Under the pieces are notes generated by a model that was not told where the DNA came from, made no database searches, and saw nothing but the letters and a program-made list of their open reading frames with translations. A stretch of 64,000 nucleotides of DNA from the NCBI RefSeq assembly GCF_900465055.1, contig NZ_LS483250.1, forward strand, positions 434,001 to 498,000, written 5' to 3'. Shown here in pieces: positions 45,096-53,844 of the stretch. Every line of letters begins with the position of its first letter. Position 1 is the first letter of the stretch. This DNA is from Moritella yayanosii (GTDB taxonomy: Bacteria > Pseudomonadota > Gammaproteobacteria > Enterobacterales > Moritellaceae). A program made the translations under genes and the position numbers.

Positions 45096-45686
45096 ATGAA
45101 ATTATACGGAAGCTACACGTCGCCATTTGTTCGTCATTGCCGCATTGCATTATTGGAAGGTCAACTAAACGGCGGTTTAGAATGTGAATTTATCGAAACG
45201 GATGCTGATAGTAGCGCAAAACTTTCGCCGATGAAAAAAGTGCCTTTTCTACAAGACCAGCAAGCTGGTAAAGATATTGGTTTAACAGATTCTGCTAGTA
45301 TTTTAATGTATTTACGTGAGCAGTCAGGAAAAGAGTTTTTAACTGATGCTCAAGACTTTAATTTATTTTGTAATGTAAATACGGTATTGGATGCTGCGGT
45401 AAACTTATTTTTTCTTGAAAAGTTTGATCAGATCACACCTGAGCAAAGCAGCTATTTGACCCGTCATAAAGATCGAGTTGAAAGTGCCTTGCTTCACTTG
45501 AATGATAGTACTTATAGCAGCCAAGCACCGTTCACCGATGGTGAATTACGCTTAGCCTGTTTCTTAGACTGGGGGTTGTACCGTAATCGCATCAATATCG
45601 ACGGTTTAGATAACCTTCAAGCGCTGTTAAAAGCGGCTCGAAGCTTTGATCTTTTTGCCCAAACAGCACCACCGATTGGCGCATAG
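45096..45686 (+). CDS. Glutathione S-transferase family protein
   Basis: 196 residues from the ATG at 45096, which has AAGGA upstream. The thioredoxin-like N-terminal domain reads MKLYGSYTSPFVRHCRIALL and keeps the conserved proline loop (KKVPFLQDQ) and the glutathione-site DSASILMYLRE; the helical C-terminal domain follows with the capping-box-like DGELRLACFLDWGLYRNR. The substrate is unknown. The serine/threonine of the SYTSPF motif could be the activating residue. Single gene. Confidence 0.87.
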   Translation: MKLYGSYTSPFVRHCRIALLEGQLNGGLECEFIETDADSSAKLSPMKKVPFLQDQQAGKDIGLTDSASILMYLREQSGKEFLTDAQDFNLFCNVNTVLDAAVNLFFLEKFDQITPEQSSYLTRHKDRVESALLHLNDSTYSSQAPFTDGELRLACFLDWGLYRNRINIDGLDNLQALLKAARSFDLFAQTAPPIGA

Positions 45687-45834
45687 GTAAGTCTTGGGCT
45701 CGATGCAACTAAAGCGGTGATAGCGAGTTAGAGCCTGCCTTAGCTTCTTTAGATTCTAAAGCCGGCTTTTTAAGTTAGTCGGTTGTAACGCCGACTACTA
45801 TTTTACTCAACATTCAACATTCAACACCCAACAC

Positions 45835-48800
45835 TTAACCCTTATCCCTTTCGTCGAATTCAGTGAAATCGATCCCTCGTTCAGCAGCAAATGCCCGCAT
45901 TGCCCGTAGACTTGTCGCCGTCTCTGACAAGTGTCCAGCAACTGAGCGTAACAAGCTTGCCGCCACCATCGCGTCATTTTCGATCACAGCCAGTAACTCA
46001 CTGGCACCAATTCGTAGAAATACACTGTCTTCTATCGCAATTAAGTCTAATAGACGTGCTTCGTTATTGATGAGGGCCAAATCGCCGATCAATCGTCCAG
46101 GTAAAATTTCTGATACTAAGTGTTTTTCACCTTCACTTTTTGGCCAATATAATCCAGATGAACCCTTAACACACAGATAGGAGGCATCTGCTTCTTCACC
46201 AGCACTAAAAATAACGTGTCCCGATTTTACTTTGTACCATTGCGCACTAAATGCGAGCAGACGTTGTTGTTTGCGATCAAGCCCTGCAAATAATTCTGTC
46301 TGCGCTACGATGCGTAATTTACGGTTTAGATCCTGACGCGCATCTTCATCTTGAAGTTCATCTTGACGTGCAATACCATCAATGCGCCCATCCACAATGT
46401 CGACAAACAAATCGTAACTGTCTGGATTGGGGAAGTGGTTTTCTATGAAAATCTGGGTGGTGTCAGGCATCAATTCACTAATACGTTCGCGCGTCAAGGC
46501 ACGAGCTTCACCGTCGTGGCTAGCCAATGCATTTCGAAGGATCAGAATATCAGGCTTCTTAATCCCGGCCCGGCTGAACGCCAGGCGTTCCCTGAACACT
46601 GCGGGAAGATTTTCTCCCCCTTGGGTAGTCGCAACATCATATAGGGATTGCGCGACCAGTCGCCTTAGACCATGCTCCGTCAGGACGTCAACAATCGTAT
46701 CTTCAATCAACTTCTCACGGGCACCAGCCAAACTTGAAATACGGCCGAAAATAGCATTGCCAAGCACCGACATAACCGGGAAATATTGCTGTGGGTCAAT
46801 TGGCTTAAACAAGCCATCTAACTTTACAACCATTTCTGCGGCACTCTTTATCCTAATTTGCACAATCCGCGCTTTAAACTCATCAGTGAAAGAGGGTCCA
46901 ATCTGTTCGGCAGAAAACGCAAAGGGTACCGTCAACATCAATGCAAAATCTTCGTGTGACAAACCACTTTGACCAACTAAGCGTCTTTTTGCTACGATCA
47001 CTCTAAGCTGATGATAAAGATCTTCGTTCATATTCAAACGACGAAACAACGGATGATCAGTACCATCGGTGCCAAATGTTTCGGTCAGCCCTTCGATTAG
47101 ATTGGCAGACATGTGTGCAAGGTAATCGGCAATCCCTTCATCTTCCAACATCTGTACGAAATTATTTTCTTGTGATAGGGTTACTTGTGTCAGCATTTTT
47201 GTGGGTACAGCATAAAGCAGGTTGCTACCCAAGGGGGATACAGGGTTGAATTTTTCTGGGTGAAAGGCATGCACAATATCATCCACCCCCGCCTTCGTTA
47301 AGCGCTTAGCTATTTCGGGTCGCAATTGTACAATGGCTTTTATCAGTTCTTGCTGAGTGTCTGGATCAAGGCGTGATCGTAACCCCCTACGCACCATCAT
47401 ATCGTCGGTACCCATGGCTTCAACCAACTGGAACCACCAGTCTTTGATTTCATCATAGGATTTAAATCCAGCTATTTGAGGGGCAAGCCAGTCAGACTCA
47501 AACGGATCAACACTGTTACCTGCGCGCGCAGACTCTTGTTGCCAATCGGCCACATCAGCCGAAATATCATCGCCTAAGATAGGCGCATAATTAAATGGCA
47601 TTAACAGGTTTTCACCGAGTGTCCCTTGAAAAATATGCGGTTTGGAACTAGCATATCCTATGCGGTTGGCGATGACTGTTTGATGTAAGTCATTCATCTC
47701 ATATCCTGCTATCTTCACGGTTCCTCTTTGTGGAATCACCTCACGTGTTAATAAATCAGCAAACGCAAGTGCCGCAGCCTCACTATTTGTCTTGATTGCA
47801 ACGCGTGCGCCTTTTGGAATGGTTAAGCTAATATCTTCTAGTACCGAATGTCCGTCTTCATCGAATACCGTCACACGTTTCAGTTCGATATCACCATTAA
47901 GGCTTGTCACCGTATCAGGCTCACCATCAAACAACTCGTCTCTTACCAGTGTATTTGGCGCGAAACGTTCGGTCACCACCTCCCAGCGAAGCGCCATATC
48001 TTGGGTTTGGTTGTAATAAGTCAACAGCTCTTTCCAAGGCGAAGACAGGTCTTTGTAGGCTGCGAGCGCGGCAACCAAGGCACCAACTGTGATCTCTCCT
48101 TTGATCGCTAAATAGCCACCAACAGAATAGAAAAAGAACGGTGTTAATTGATTGATGAAGTTGTTCAGGAACTTCATAAAAAATTTCTTTTGATAAATCT
48201 GAAAACGAATGCCGAACAGGTTACCCAAACGATTAGAAAACAATGACAGTCTGTGACGCATCCCGCCGTTCAGACGAATATCGCTGACACCTGCCGCTGT
48301 TTCGCCAATATCAGCGGCCAATTTGCGAATTTCTTGTATTCTGGATTTATTCAACACATTGATCTGGCGCTGTAATTTGGGGATGATCCATGCCTGCAAC
48401 GGAATAAGCGCGATGGACGCAAGCCCAAACCAGAAGCTTTGGGCAAATAGAAACGTCAGAATTGTCAGCATCTGCCCAGCCTGAAACACTGGCTGTGACA
48501 GCATATCGCCCATAAATGAGCCCATAGGTTCCGCTTCTGATGTCACCATCGAAACCAATTCTCCTTGGCTTGTGGTGTGGAAATAGGAACGCGGAAATCT
48601 TAATATTCGAGTGACCAGTTGAAAACGAAATCGACGTAATAATCGTTCGGACAACACACCTTTCATGGTGTTTAGGCGCATCTTCAATAACCCATTGGCT
48701 AATACTGCTAATAGAAAAGCAATACAAAGCACCATCAAAAACTCGATCTGACTTAATGTCATGCCCAGCAAAGACACATCTTCACCCGTTCCCCCAATAG

Positions 48801-48933
48801 CATCGTTGATAATGCGTTTAGGTAACTCTAGCGAAACGTACAGAATGGGGAAGGTCAGGAGCGTGATAGCGGTGAGAAGCAACTGATTTTTTTTAGAATA
48901 TTTCCAGATAAACTGAAAAATGCTCTTTTCCAT
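45835..48933 (-). CDS. ABC-exporter-like protein with degenerate NBD and cNMP-binding domain
   Basis: 1032 residues. A type-I exporter membrane domain (about 15-310, six helices; RFPRSYFHTTSQGELVSMVTS, DIGETAAGVSDIRLNG) is followed by a nucleotide-binding-domain-like region without catalytic motifs: where Walker A should be it reads GARVAIKTNSEAAALAFADL (about 375-394, no GKS/T), the signature LSGGQ position reads ENLPAVFRERLAFSRAG and Walker B reads DILILRNALASHD with no glutamate. About 300 residues of helical sequence (about 450-760) are inserted between the Q-loop (PHIFQGTLGENLLMPF) and the signature. The C-terminus (about 875-1010) is a CRP-type cyclic-nucleotide domain with LPGRLIGDLALINNEARLLD. 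It cannot hydrolyse ATP in the normal way; a regulated, passive or partner-dependent role is inferred. Confidence 0.85.
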   Translation of the reverse strand: MEKSIFQFIWKYSKKNQLLLTAITLLTFPILYVSLELPKRIINDAIGGTGEDVSLLGMTLSQIEFLMVLCIAFLLAVLANGLLKMRLNTMKGVLSERLLRRFRFQLVTRILRFPRSYFHTTSQGELVSMVTSEAEPMGSFMGDMLSQPVFQAGQMLTILTFLFAQSFWFGLASIALIPLQAWIIPKLQRQINVLNKSRIQEIRKLAADIGETAAGVSDIRLNGGMRHRLSLFSNRLGNLFGIRFQIYQKKFFMKFLNNFINQLTPFFFYSVGGYLAIKGEITVGALVAALAAYKDLSSPWKELLTYYNQTQDMALRWEVVTERFAPNTLVRDELFDGEPDTVTSLNGDIELKRVTVFDEDGHSVLEDISLTIPKGARVAIKTNSEAAALAFADLLTREVIPQRGTVKIAGYEMNDLHQTVIANRIGYASSKPHIFQGTLGENLLMPFNYAPILGDDISADVADWQQESARAGNSVDPFESDWLAPQIAGFKSYDEIKDWWFQLVEAMGTDDMMVRRGLRSRLDPDTQQELIKAIVQLRPEIAKRLTKAGVDDIVHAFHPEKFNPVSPLGSNLLYAVPTKMLTQVTLSQENNFVQMLEDEGIADYLAHMSANLIEGLTETFGTDGTDHPLFRRLNMNEDLYHQLRVIVAKRRLVGQSGLSHEDFALMLTVPFAFSAEQIGPSFTDEFKARIVQIRIKSAAEMVVKLDGLFKPIDPQQYFPVMSVLGNAIFGRISSLAGAREKLIEDTIVDVLTEHGLRRLVAQSLYDVATTQGGENLPAVFRERLAFSRAGIKKPDILILRNALASHDGEARALTRERISELMPDTTQIFIENHFPNPDSYDLFVDIVDGRIDGIARQDELQDEDARQDLNRKLRIVAQTELFAGLDRKQQRLLAFSAQWYKVKSGHVIFSAGEEADASYLCVKGSSGLYWPKSEGEKHLVSEILPGRLIGDLALINNEARLLDLIAIEDSVFLRIGASELLAVIENDAMVAASLLRSVAGHLSETATSLRAMRAFAAERGIDFTEFDERDKG

Positions 48934-49209
48934 TTTGAGTATTCCCTTGCTGGTTGAGTTATAAAAAGTCGTAATTTTAATGGTTTACGTTTACCAATTC
49001 AATAAAATTTGCACACTGTTTAATATCAACGCACACGGTTAATGAATGCGATGTATAGTTGGTCGAATAACCAATGTTAGCCCAAGTATAGGCACTTGTA
49101 CGCGAGTGGAAATGACAGCGTGGCTTATTAAACAAGATATTAAGACGAGTATTAACGTTAGCTAACAAGGTGTATACACCAATATAGCGCCTAACGTTAT
49201 GTTCAATAG

Positions 49210-49368
49210 CGAAGAAACGGAGCCAGTACTGGAACAGAAGGGCTGGTTGAATATGTAGATGCCAGTAGTACCTATAGCACTTACTGGGCTAAGGCCTTCA
49301 ATGGCGCGTTAGCAATCTACAACCCCAAAAGCCAATACCAGATTAACAGTATTGGTTTTTGCTATTAG
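49210..49368 (+). pseudogene. C-terminal remnant of a DUF1566-type surface protein
   Basis: The last 40 codons of an unstarted frame read EYVDASSTYSTYWAKAFNGA, LAIYNPKSQYQINS, IGFCY and stop, matching the end of DUF1566 (Lcl-like) domains, which close with a YW, NPK-YQ and a cysteine. No start or earlier part remains. The rest of the 48934-49392 spacer shows no other gene. Confidence 0.4.
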
Positions 49369-49392
49369 AACGCGTTTTTATCGAGGGTGTTA

Positions 49393-50541
49393 TTACTTCA
49401 CTGCGTCTTCTAATATTTGACGAGAAACTTCTAGGGTAATCGCTTGGTTTTCACCTAGCGCAACCATGCCGTGAGTTTCAAGCTGTTTGATGATGGTATC
49501 AATCGCGGCAGCTTTATCATCGCCGTGTTCAGTTAATTCGGTAGGTAGTTGTACGCTGCGGTAGAAATTTTCTATTTCTACAATGGTACGCTCAGCGAGA
49601 TCCGAAGACGCTGCTAAGCCAAATACATTGGACCCTAATTGTTCTAGTTTAGCGCGTTTTGTTGCAATTTGGTTACGCAGTAAAGAGGGTTGGATGATAG
49701 ATAATGAACGCGCATGATCAACATTGTATAAGGCTGTTAATTCATGACCAATCATGTGCGTTGCCCAGTCATGCGTTACGCCAGAACCAATTAAGCCATT
49801 GAGTGCTTGGTTTGCTGTCCACATCAGGTTCGAACGCCATTCGTTGTTATCACGTTCACCGTATTGCTCTGCTAATTTTAGTAAATTTTTAAGTAATGCT
49901 TCAGCATAACCGTCTTGAACCATCGCACCCGTTGGTAGGGTTAGATATTGTTCACAAACGTGTACCCATGCATCGACAATACCATTCACTAATTGACGCT
50001 CTGGCAATGTTTTCATTGAATCTGGATCAAGTACAGCAAACTTAGGTTGTACAGCCGGAGACATAAATGGCAGTTTAGTTTGCGTTGATTTTTGGGTAAT
50101 AACAGAACCTGAATTGGATTCAGAACCGGTTGCTGGCAATGTTAGAATTGCGCCAAGTGGGATCGCATCCGTTACTTGGTGTTTGCCAATCAAGATATCC
50201 CAACCATCACCGTCGTACTTAGCTGCTGCGGCTACGTATTTTGCACCATCAATGACAGAACCACCACCCACAGCAAGAATATAATCAATTGCTTGTTCCT
50301 TGGCGATAACAACTGCCTTGTCTAAGGTTTCTACTGTCGGGTTTGCTTCAACACCGGAAAATTCTGTCCATGTGTGCTCTTTCAGTGCGTCACAAACTTG
50401 GTCATAAACACCATTTTTCTTAATAGACCCACCACCGTAAATCACCAGTACTTTTTTATCTTTTGGGATAGACGTTGCAATAGTCTCAATTTGACCTTGG
50501 CCAAAATGGATTTGAGTTGGGTTAACATAAGAGAATTTCAT
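49393..50541 (-). CDS. yqhD: NADPH-dependent aldehyde reductase YqhD (iron/zinc ADH family)
   Basis: Cytosolic enzyme that reduces reactive aldehydes such as methylglyoxal, acrolein and malondialdehyde. 382 residues. Cofactor loop YILAVGGGSVIDGAKYVA, phosphate site LTLPATGSESNSGSVIT and metal ligands in NGIVDAWVHVCEQY (Asp, His) and HMIGHELTALYNVDHARSLSI (two His) are all present. Divergent from the yqhC-like AraC gene, its activator in E. coli, which is interrupted here, so induction of yqhD is probably lost or reduced. Confidence 0.94.
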   Translation of the reverse strand: MKFSYVNPTQIHFGQGQIETIATSIPKDKKVLVIYGGGSIKKNGVYDQVCDALKEHTWTEFSGVEANPTVETLDKAVVIAKEQAIDYILAVGGGSVIDGAKYVAAAAKYDGDGWDILIGKHQVTDAIPLGAILTLPATGSESNSGSVITQKSTQTKLPFMSPAVQPKFAVLDPDSMKTLPERQLVNGIVDAWVHVCEQYLTLPTGAMVQDGYAEALLKNLLKLAEQYGERDNNEWRSNLMWTANQALNGLIGSGVTHDWATHMIGHELTALYNVDHARSLSIIQPSLLRNQIATKRAKLEQLGSNVFGLAASSDLAERTIVEIENFYRSVQLPTELTEHGDDKAAAIDTIIKQLETHGMVALGENQAITLEVSRQILEDAVK

Positions 50542-50692
50542 TGTATGTCCTTTTATTTTGATTTGTTCAATAAGTGCATATTACTATTTAAAAGTGTATT
50601 AAAAAAGGCAGTTTCCTCCATTTTTATTGCCTATTACTCTAATGTTGCGTATTTTAATAAATAGGTGATGACTTGATATTTTAAGGGCTACT

Positions 50693-51134
50693 ATGAATTC
50701 TCTTGGCGATTTGATGCAAATATATGCGGATAAGTATGATCTTAATGATTTGGAAGGCATTAAAGAAACCGCTATTCCTGGGGTGTGGTTTTATCGCAGT
50801 AGCCAAGGCAATCAGCGTCAGCCTTTTGTGTACCAATCGGGAATAATCGTTATGGGACAAGGTCGCAAGCATATACATATAGGTAATCAGCCGGTGCATT
50901 ATGGACCAGAAGACTACTTGGTGGTTGGTGTGCCAATGCCATTGGAGTGCGAAGCGTTACCTGAGAATGGCGAGCCATTGTTAGGCTTAACCATTAATGT
51001 GGATCCAACGTTGTTACACCGTTTGGTGAATGAATTGGAAGTTGCATCTTTTGAGCACGCACCGAGAAGTAAGCAAGAAACATGCGGATTAAGCTCAGTC
51101 AAAATGGGCACTCCTATGCTAGCCAGTTGTAAGC
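50693..51134 (+). pseudogene. YqhC-like AraC activator, 5-prime part (split by IS)
   Basis: N-terminal 147 codons, through the AraC_N ligand domain (GVWFYRSSQGNQRQPFVYQS, IGNQPVHYGPEDYLVVGVPMPLECEA) to MLASCK. At 51134 the frame enters the insertion sequence and ends 38 bases later. The other half is at 52563-53005; joining 51134 to 52563 restores a frame of 294 residues with no base lost or gained. It was the probable regulator of yqhD. Confidence 0.92.
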
Positions 51135-51224
51135 AATGGAATGGACACCGCCTCACCCTTTCGCGCTGTTGATTATGGTGTAGGCTGTAAGCAGGTGAAT
51201 TTTATTTATCATAGGTGACATATT

Positions 51225-52259
51225 ATGAAAAATATAATTAGAGTTGGTGTTGATTTGGCAAAAAACGTGTTTCATATTCATGCTATTGATGAGAATGAAA
51301 CAATAGTTTGGCAAGGAAAATACAATCGCACCACTTGGTTGAAGGCGATTGTGAAACGAGTACCAACAACCGCGGTAATCGGCATGGAAGCTTGTGGTTC
51401 AGCTAATTATTGGGCAAGAGAGCTCACAGCACTTGGTTACAGTGTTAAATTAATAGCCGCTCAATTTGTTAAACCTTATGTTAAAACAAACAAAAATGAC
51501 AAAGTTGACGCTGAAGCCATTTGTGAAGCAATCAGCCGACCTAATATGCGCTTTGTTAATATAAAAACAGTTGAGCAACAAGATATTCAATCTAAGCATC
51601 GTGTTCGTGAAGAATTAATTTGCCACAGAACTGCAAAATCAAACCAAATCAGAGGGCTCGTCAGTGAATACGGCATTGTAGCGCCTATTGGTATCGCTTA
51701 TTTACGAAAAGCGATACCAATGTGGTTAGAAGAATCCGACAACGGTTTAACATTTGATTTTAGGGCTTTGTTGCTCACGCTCCAGGAAGATTTAATTCTT
51801 GTAGATGAAAGAATTGATTTACTGACAGCACAAATTAAAAATAATGTTGCAACTAATCCCATAGGAAAAAAGTTGATGAAAATTATCGGGATTGGTCCTT
51901 TGGTCTGTAGTGCATTGTTAATGGCACTTGGTGATGGTAAGCACTTTAAGAAAGGCAGAGATTTTGCAGCATCTTTAGGCTTGGTTCCTAGGCAATACAG
52001 CACAGGTGGGCGTGCTAATTTACTCGGCATTAGTAAGCGAGGTGATGGTTATTTAAGAAAATTATTAGTTCATGGCGCTAGAGCAGCTTTTCGTCATGTC
52101 AAAGATAAGACAGACCCTTTAAGTTTATGGATAAAACACTTGAGTGAAAAAAAACACCCTAATGTTGTTATCGTTGCACTTGCTAACAAATTAGCACGAA
52201 TTTCATGGGCGTTAGTTGCTAACGACACCGAATACACAGAAACATTGGCCGCTGGTTGA
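51225..52259 (+). CDS. IS110-family transposase (DEDD type, Transposase_20)
   Basis: 344 residues, full length. RuvC-like DEDD residues: VGVDLAKNVFHIHAID (D), IGMEACGSANYW (E) and TNKNDKVDAEAICEA (D, D). C-terminal Transposase_20 domain: IIGIGPLVCSALLMALGDG, then FAASLGLVPRQYSTGGRANL with the catalytic serine of the family, and KRGDGYLRKLLVHGARAAF. The frame is intact, so the element may still move. A weak ribosome site precedes the ATG. Confidence 0.95.
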   Translation: MKNIIRVGVDLAKNVFHIHAIDENETIVWQGKYNRTTWLKAIVKRVPTTAVIGMEACGSANYWARELTALGYSVKLIAAQFVKPYVKTNKNDKVDAEAICEAISRPNMRFVNIKTVEQQDIQSKHRVREELICHRTAKSNQIRGLVSEYGIVAPIGIAYLRKAIPMWLEESDNGLTFDFRALLLTLQEDLILVDERIDLLTAQIKNNVATNPIGKKLMKIIGIGPLVCSALLMALGDGKHFKKGRDFAASLGLVPRQYSTGGRANLLGISKRGDGYLRKLLVHGARAAFRHVKDKTDPLSLWIKHLSEKKHPNVVIVALANKLARISWALVANDTEYTETLAAG

Positions 52260-52562
52260 TTGTATTAAAATAATTTTCATATTCGAAGTTGTAGGTAATA
52301 CTTAGGTTACAAATAGTAAGCACATTATTTAAAAATTGCAAAAGTAAAAGAGAGATGGAAAATAGGTTAAACCATCACTAGAAAAACCCTAACTGAGCGA
52401 AGAGTTAATAACTCGTGTAAGCGATTGGGATCTAGTGTGCGAATGAAGCCATTGAGGTTCGATGCTAAATAAAAGCATTATTTAAGAAACCGAATACACG
52501 TGAGCAGTCATACCTTCATTTTCATTGAAATTTTACTTGCAATAGAGGTTGTGTCCATACAC
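52260..52562 (+). ncRNA. Candidate guide (bridge/seek) RNA region of the IS
   Basis: 303 non-coding bases between the transposase stop and the IS right end. In the IS1111 group the RNA that guides target choice is encoded here (established for several members in 2024). Within it TGTAAGCG (52416-52423) equals the target sequence across the insertion point, ATACACGT (52494-52501) equals the right IS end plus the first two target bases, and CCATT (52450-52454) complements the left end. No fold was computed. Confidence 0.5.
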
Positions 52563-53005
52563 GTTTAATGATGGCATTACATTCTGACCTAGATAGCAAA
52601 ATATTGGGTGAGTCATTGGTAATGGAAATCGTGTATCGAGCACTTGTAGGATCAGAAGGGCATGTACTTTTTGATTTAGCCCATCACGATGGGCAATACG
52701 CAAGGGTGGCGAAAGTCCTGACTAAAATGCACCAAGATTATTCAGAAGGACTCACGGTTCAACATCTGGCAGAAGAAGCCAACATGAGTGTTTCTGCATT
52801 CCATTTAGCATTTCGCAAAGTGACTTTAGAATCACCACTACAATATTTAAAGAAAGTACGTTTAAATAAAGCCAAAGAGCTGATCCAACGAGATGGTTTA
52901 AGAGTGAATGATGCCGCAAGATTAGTGGGGTATTCCAGTTCTTCACAGTTCAGTCGTGAATTTAAGCGTCATTTTAATATGACGCCAAAAGGCAGCACTC
53001 ATTAA
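52563..53005 (+). pseudogene. YqhC-like AraC activator, 3-prime part
   Basis: C-terminal part beyond the IS: an inner region DSKILGESLVMEIVYRALVG and the complete AraC-type DNA-binding domain with two helix-turn-helix motifs (LTVQHLAEEANMSVSAFHLA and VNDAARLVGYSSSSQFSREF). Without its start it could be made only from an internal ATG at 52568 with transcription from within the IS; no ribosome site supports that. Confidence 0.9.
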
Positions 53006-53298
53006 TATTGCCATTACTTGTCTTAAATAGACACCAAGTAATGGCTTGGCCAATTTAAAATTTAAAATAAAACGCTTAACTGCAAGCGTATCTTTACAGT
53101 TGTTAGAATTTTTTTTCATAAATATCTTTGACTTTTATTTTAGATGCTATAGAATGTCCTCAGCAAGAAAGCCTTTTGTTTACATTCTTCATTTCGTTGT
53201 TTTATTCATAATACCTCGCTCTGTAGTTTTTAAGTTCCAGTTTTTTGTACGCTATTCAAGCCTATTAAGGCAAATCAAATTAAAATACAGGTATTATT
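53006..53298 (+). promoter_or_regulatory. Long leader upstream of the cold-shock gene
   Basis: 293 bases before the csp start without a convincing gene. Long structured 5-prime leaders are usual for cspA-type genes, where they act as cold-responsive RNA switches. A promoter and cold box could not be fixed by eye. A weak AGGT is the only ribosome-site candidate. Confidence 0.4.
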
Positions 53299-53505
53299 AT
53301 GTCTAAAGTTCAAGGTACGGTTAAGTGGTTTAACGAAGCTAAAGGTTTTGGTTTCATCGAGCAAGAAAATGGCCCAGATGTATTCGCTCACTTCAGCGCT
53401 ATCGCTAGCGAAGGTTTCAAAACTTTAGTTGAAGGCCAAAAAGTAGAATTCACTGTAGGCGAAGGTCAAAAAGGCCCGAATGCAGAAAACATCGTAGCTA
53501 TCTAG
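53299..53505 (+). CDS. Cold-shock protein, CspA family
   Basis: 68-residue single-stranded nucleic-acid-binding OB-fold protein (RNA chaperone). RNP1 KGFGFIEQE and RNP2 [10 protein letters not shown] are present, with the starting [14 protein letters not shown] and the ending [13 protein letters not shown] of the family. Such proteins melt mRNA structure in the cold; a solitary copy with a long leader suggests cold induction. It ends at a strong terminator, so it is monocistronic. Confidence 0.95.
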   Translation: MSKVQGTVKWFNEAKGFGFIEQENGPDVFAHFSAIASEGFKTLVEGQKVEFTVGEGQKGPNAENIVAI

Positions 53506-53550
53506 TTTGCTGTGTATTCAGTTCTGATATGAGCTGAAAAAATATTAAAG

Positions 53551-53584
53551 AATGGTGAACCTTTGTCGGTTCACCATTTTTTTT
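53551..53584 (+). terminator. Rho-independent terminator of the csp gene
   Basis: Perfect 11-base arms AATGGTGAACC and GGTTCACCATT with a 6-base loop and eight T. Confidence 0.92.
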
Positions 53585-53844
53585 GCCGGTTTTAAAGTAC
53601 TTAATCACCATTTGTTTAATGCTTGTTAAATAAACAAATTATGTTCAACAAATATGGTATTTAAACCGCGTTGAATACGGTCATCAACCTATCCTAATCT
53701 GATTATACTCACTTTTTTTGTTTTATTTTATCGCTGCAGTAGACTTTATTCATCACAACACACTTACACTCCCTATACTAAGAATGATGCTTTTACACAT
53801 TATTAAGCGTAGCTGGAATCGGCGCTGTAATATAAGGATGTATT

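Larger units (their letters stand above)
51135..52562 (+). mobile_element. IS110-family (IS1111-like) insertion sequence, 1428 bases
   Basis: Ends set by the exact restoration of the split AraC gene (AAGC / GTTTAATG). Subterminal inverted repeats: ATGGACACCGCCTC (51141-51154) against GAGGTTGTGTCCAT (52545-52558), 12 of 14 pairing; subterminal repeats mark the IS1111 group. No target-site duplication is visible, as usual in the family. Layout: 90 bases, transposase, 303 non-coding bases. The shared C at the junction leaves a one-base ambiguity in the ends. Confidence 0.9.

Noticed and set aside
46251-46972. Plus-strand open frames inside the ABC-type gene
   Set aside because: Shadows of the long minus-strand gene; no independent motif or ribosome site.
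48977-49168. Minus-strand frame of 63 codons upstream of the ABC gene
   Set aside because: No ribosome site, no recognisable motif; composition looks like spacer.
49130-49200. attC-like text (TAACAA ... GCCTAAC) suggesting an integron site
   Set aside because: The inner arms do not pair and no gene cassette or integrase is near.
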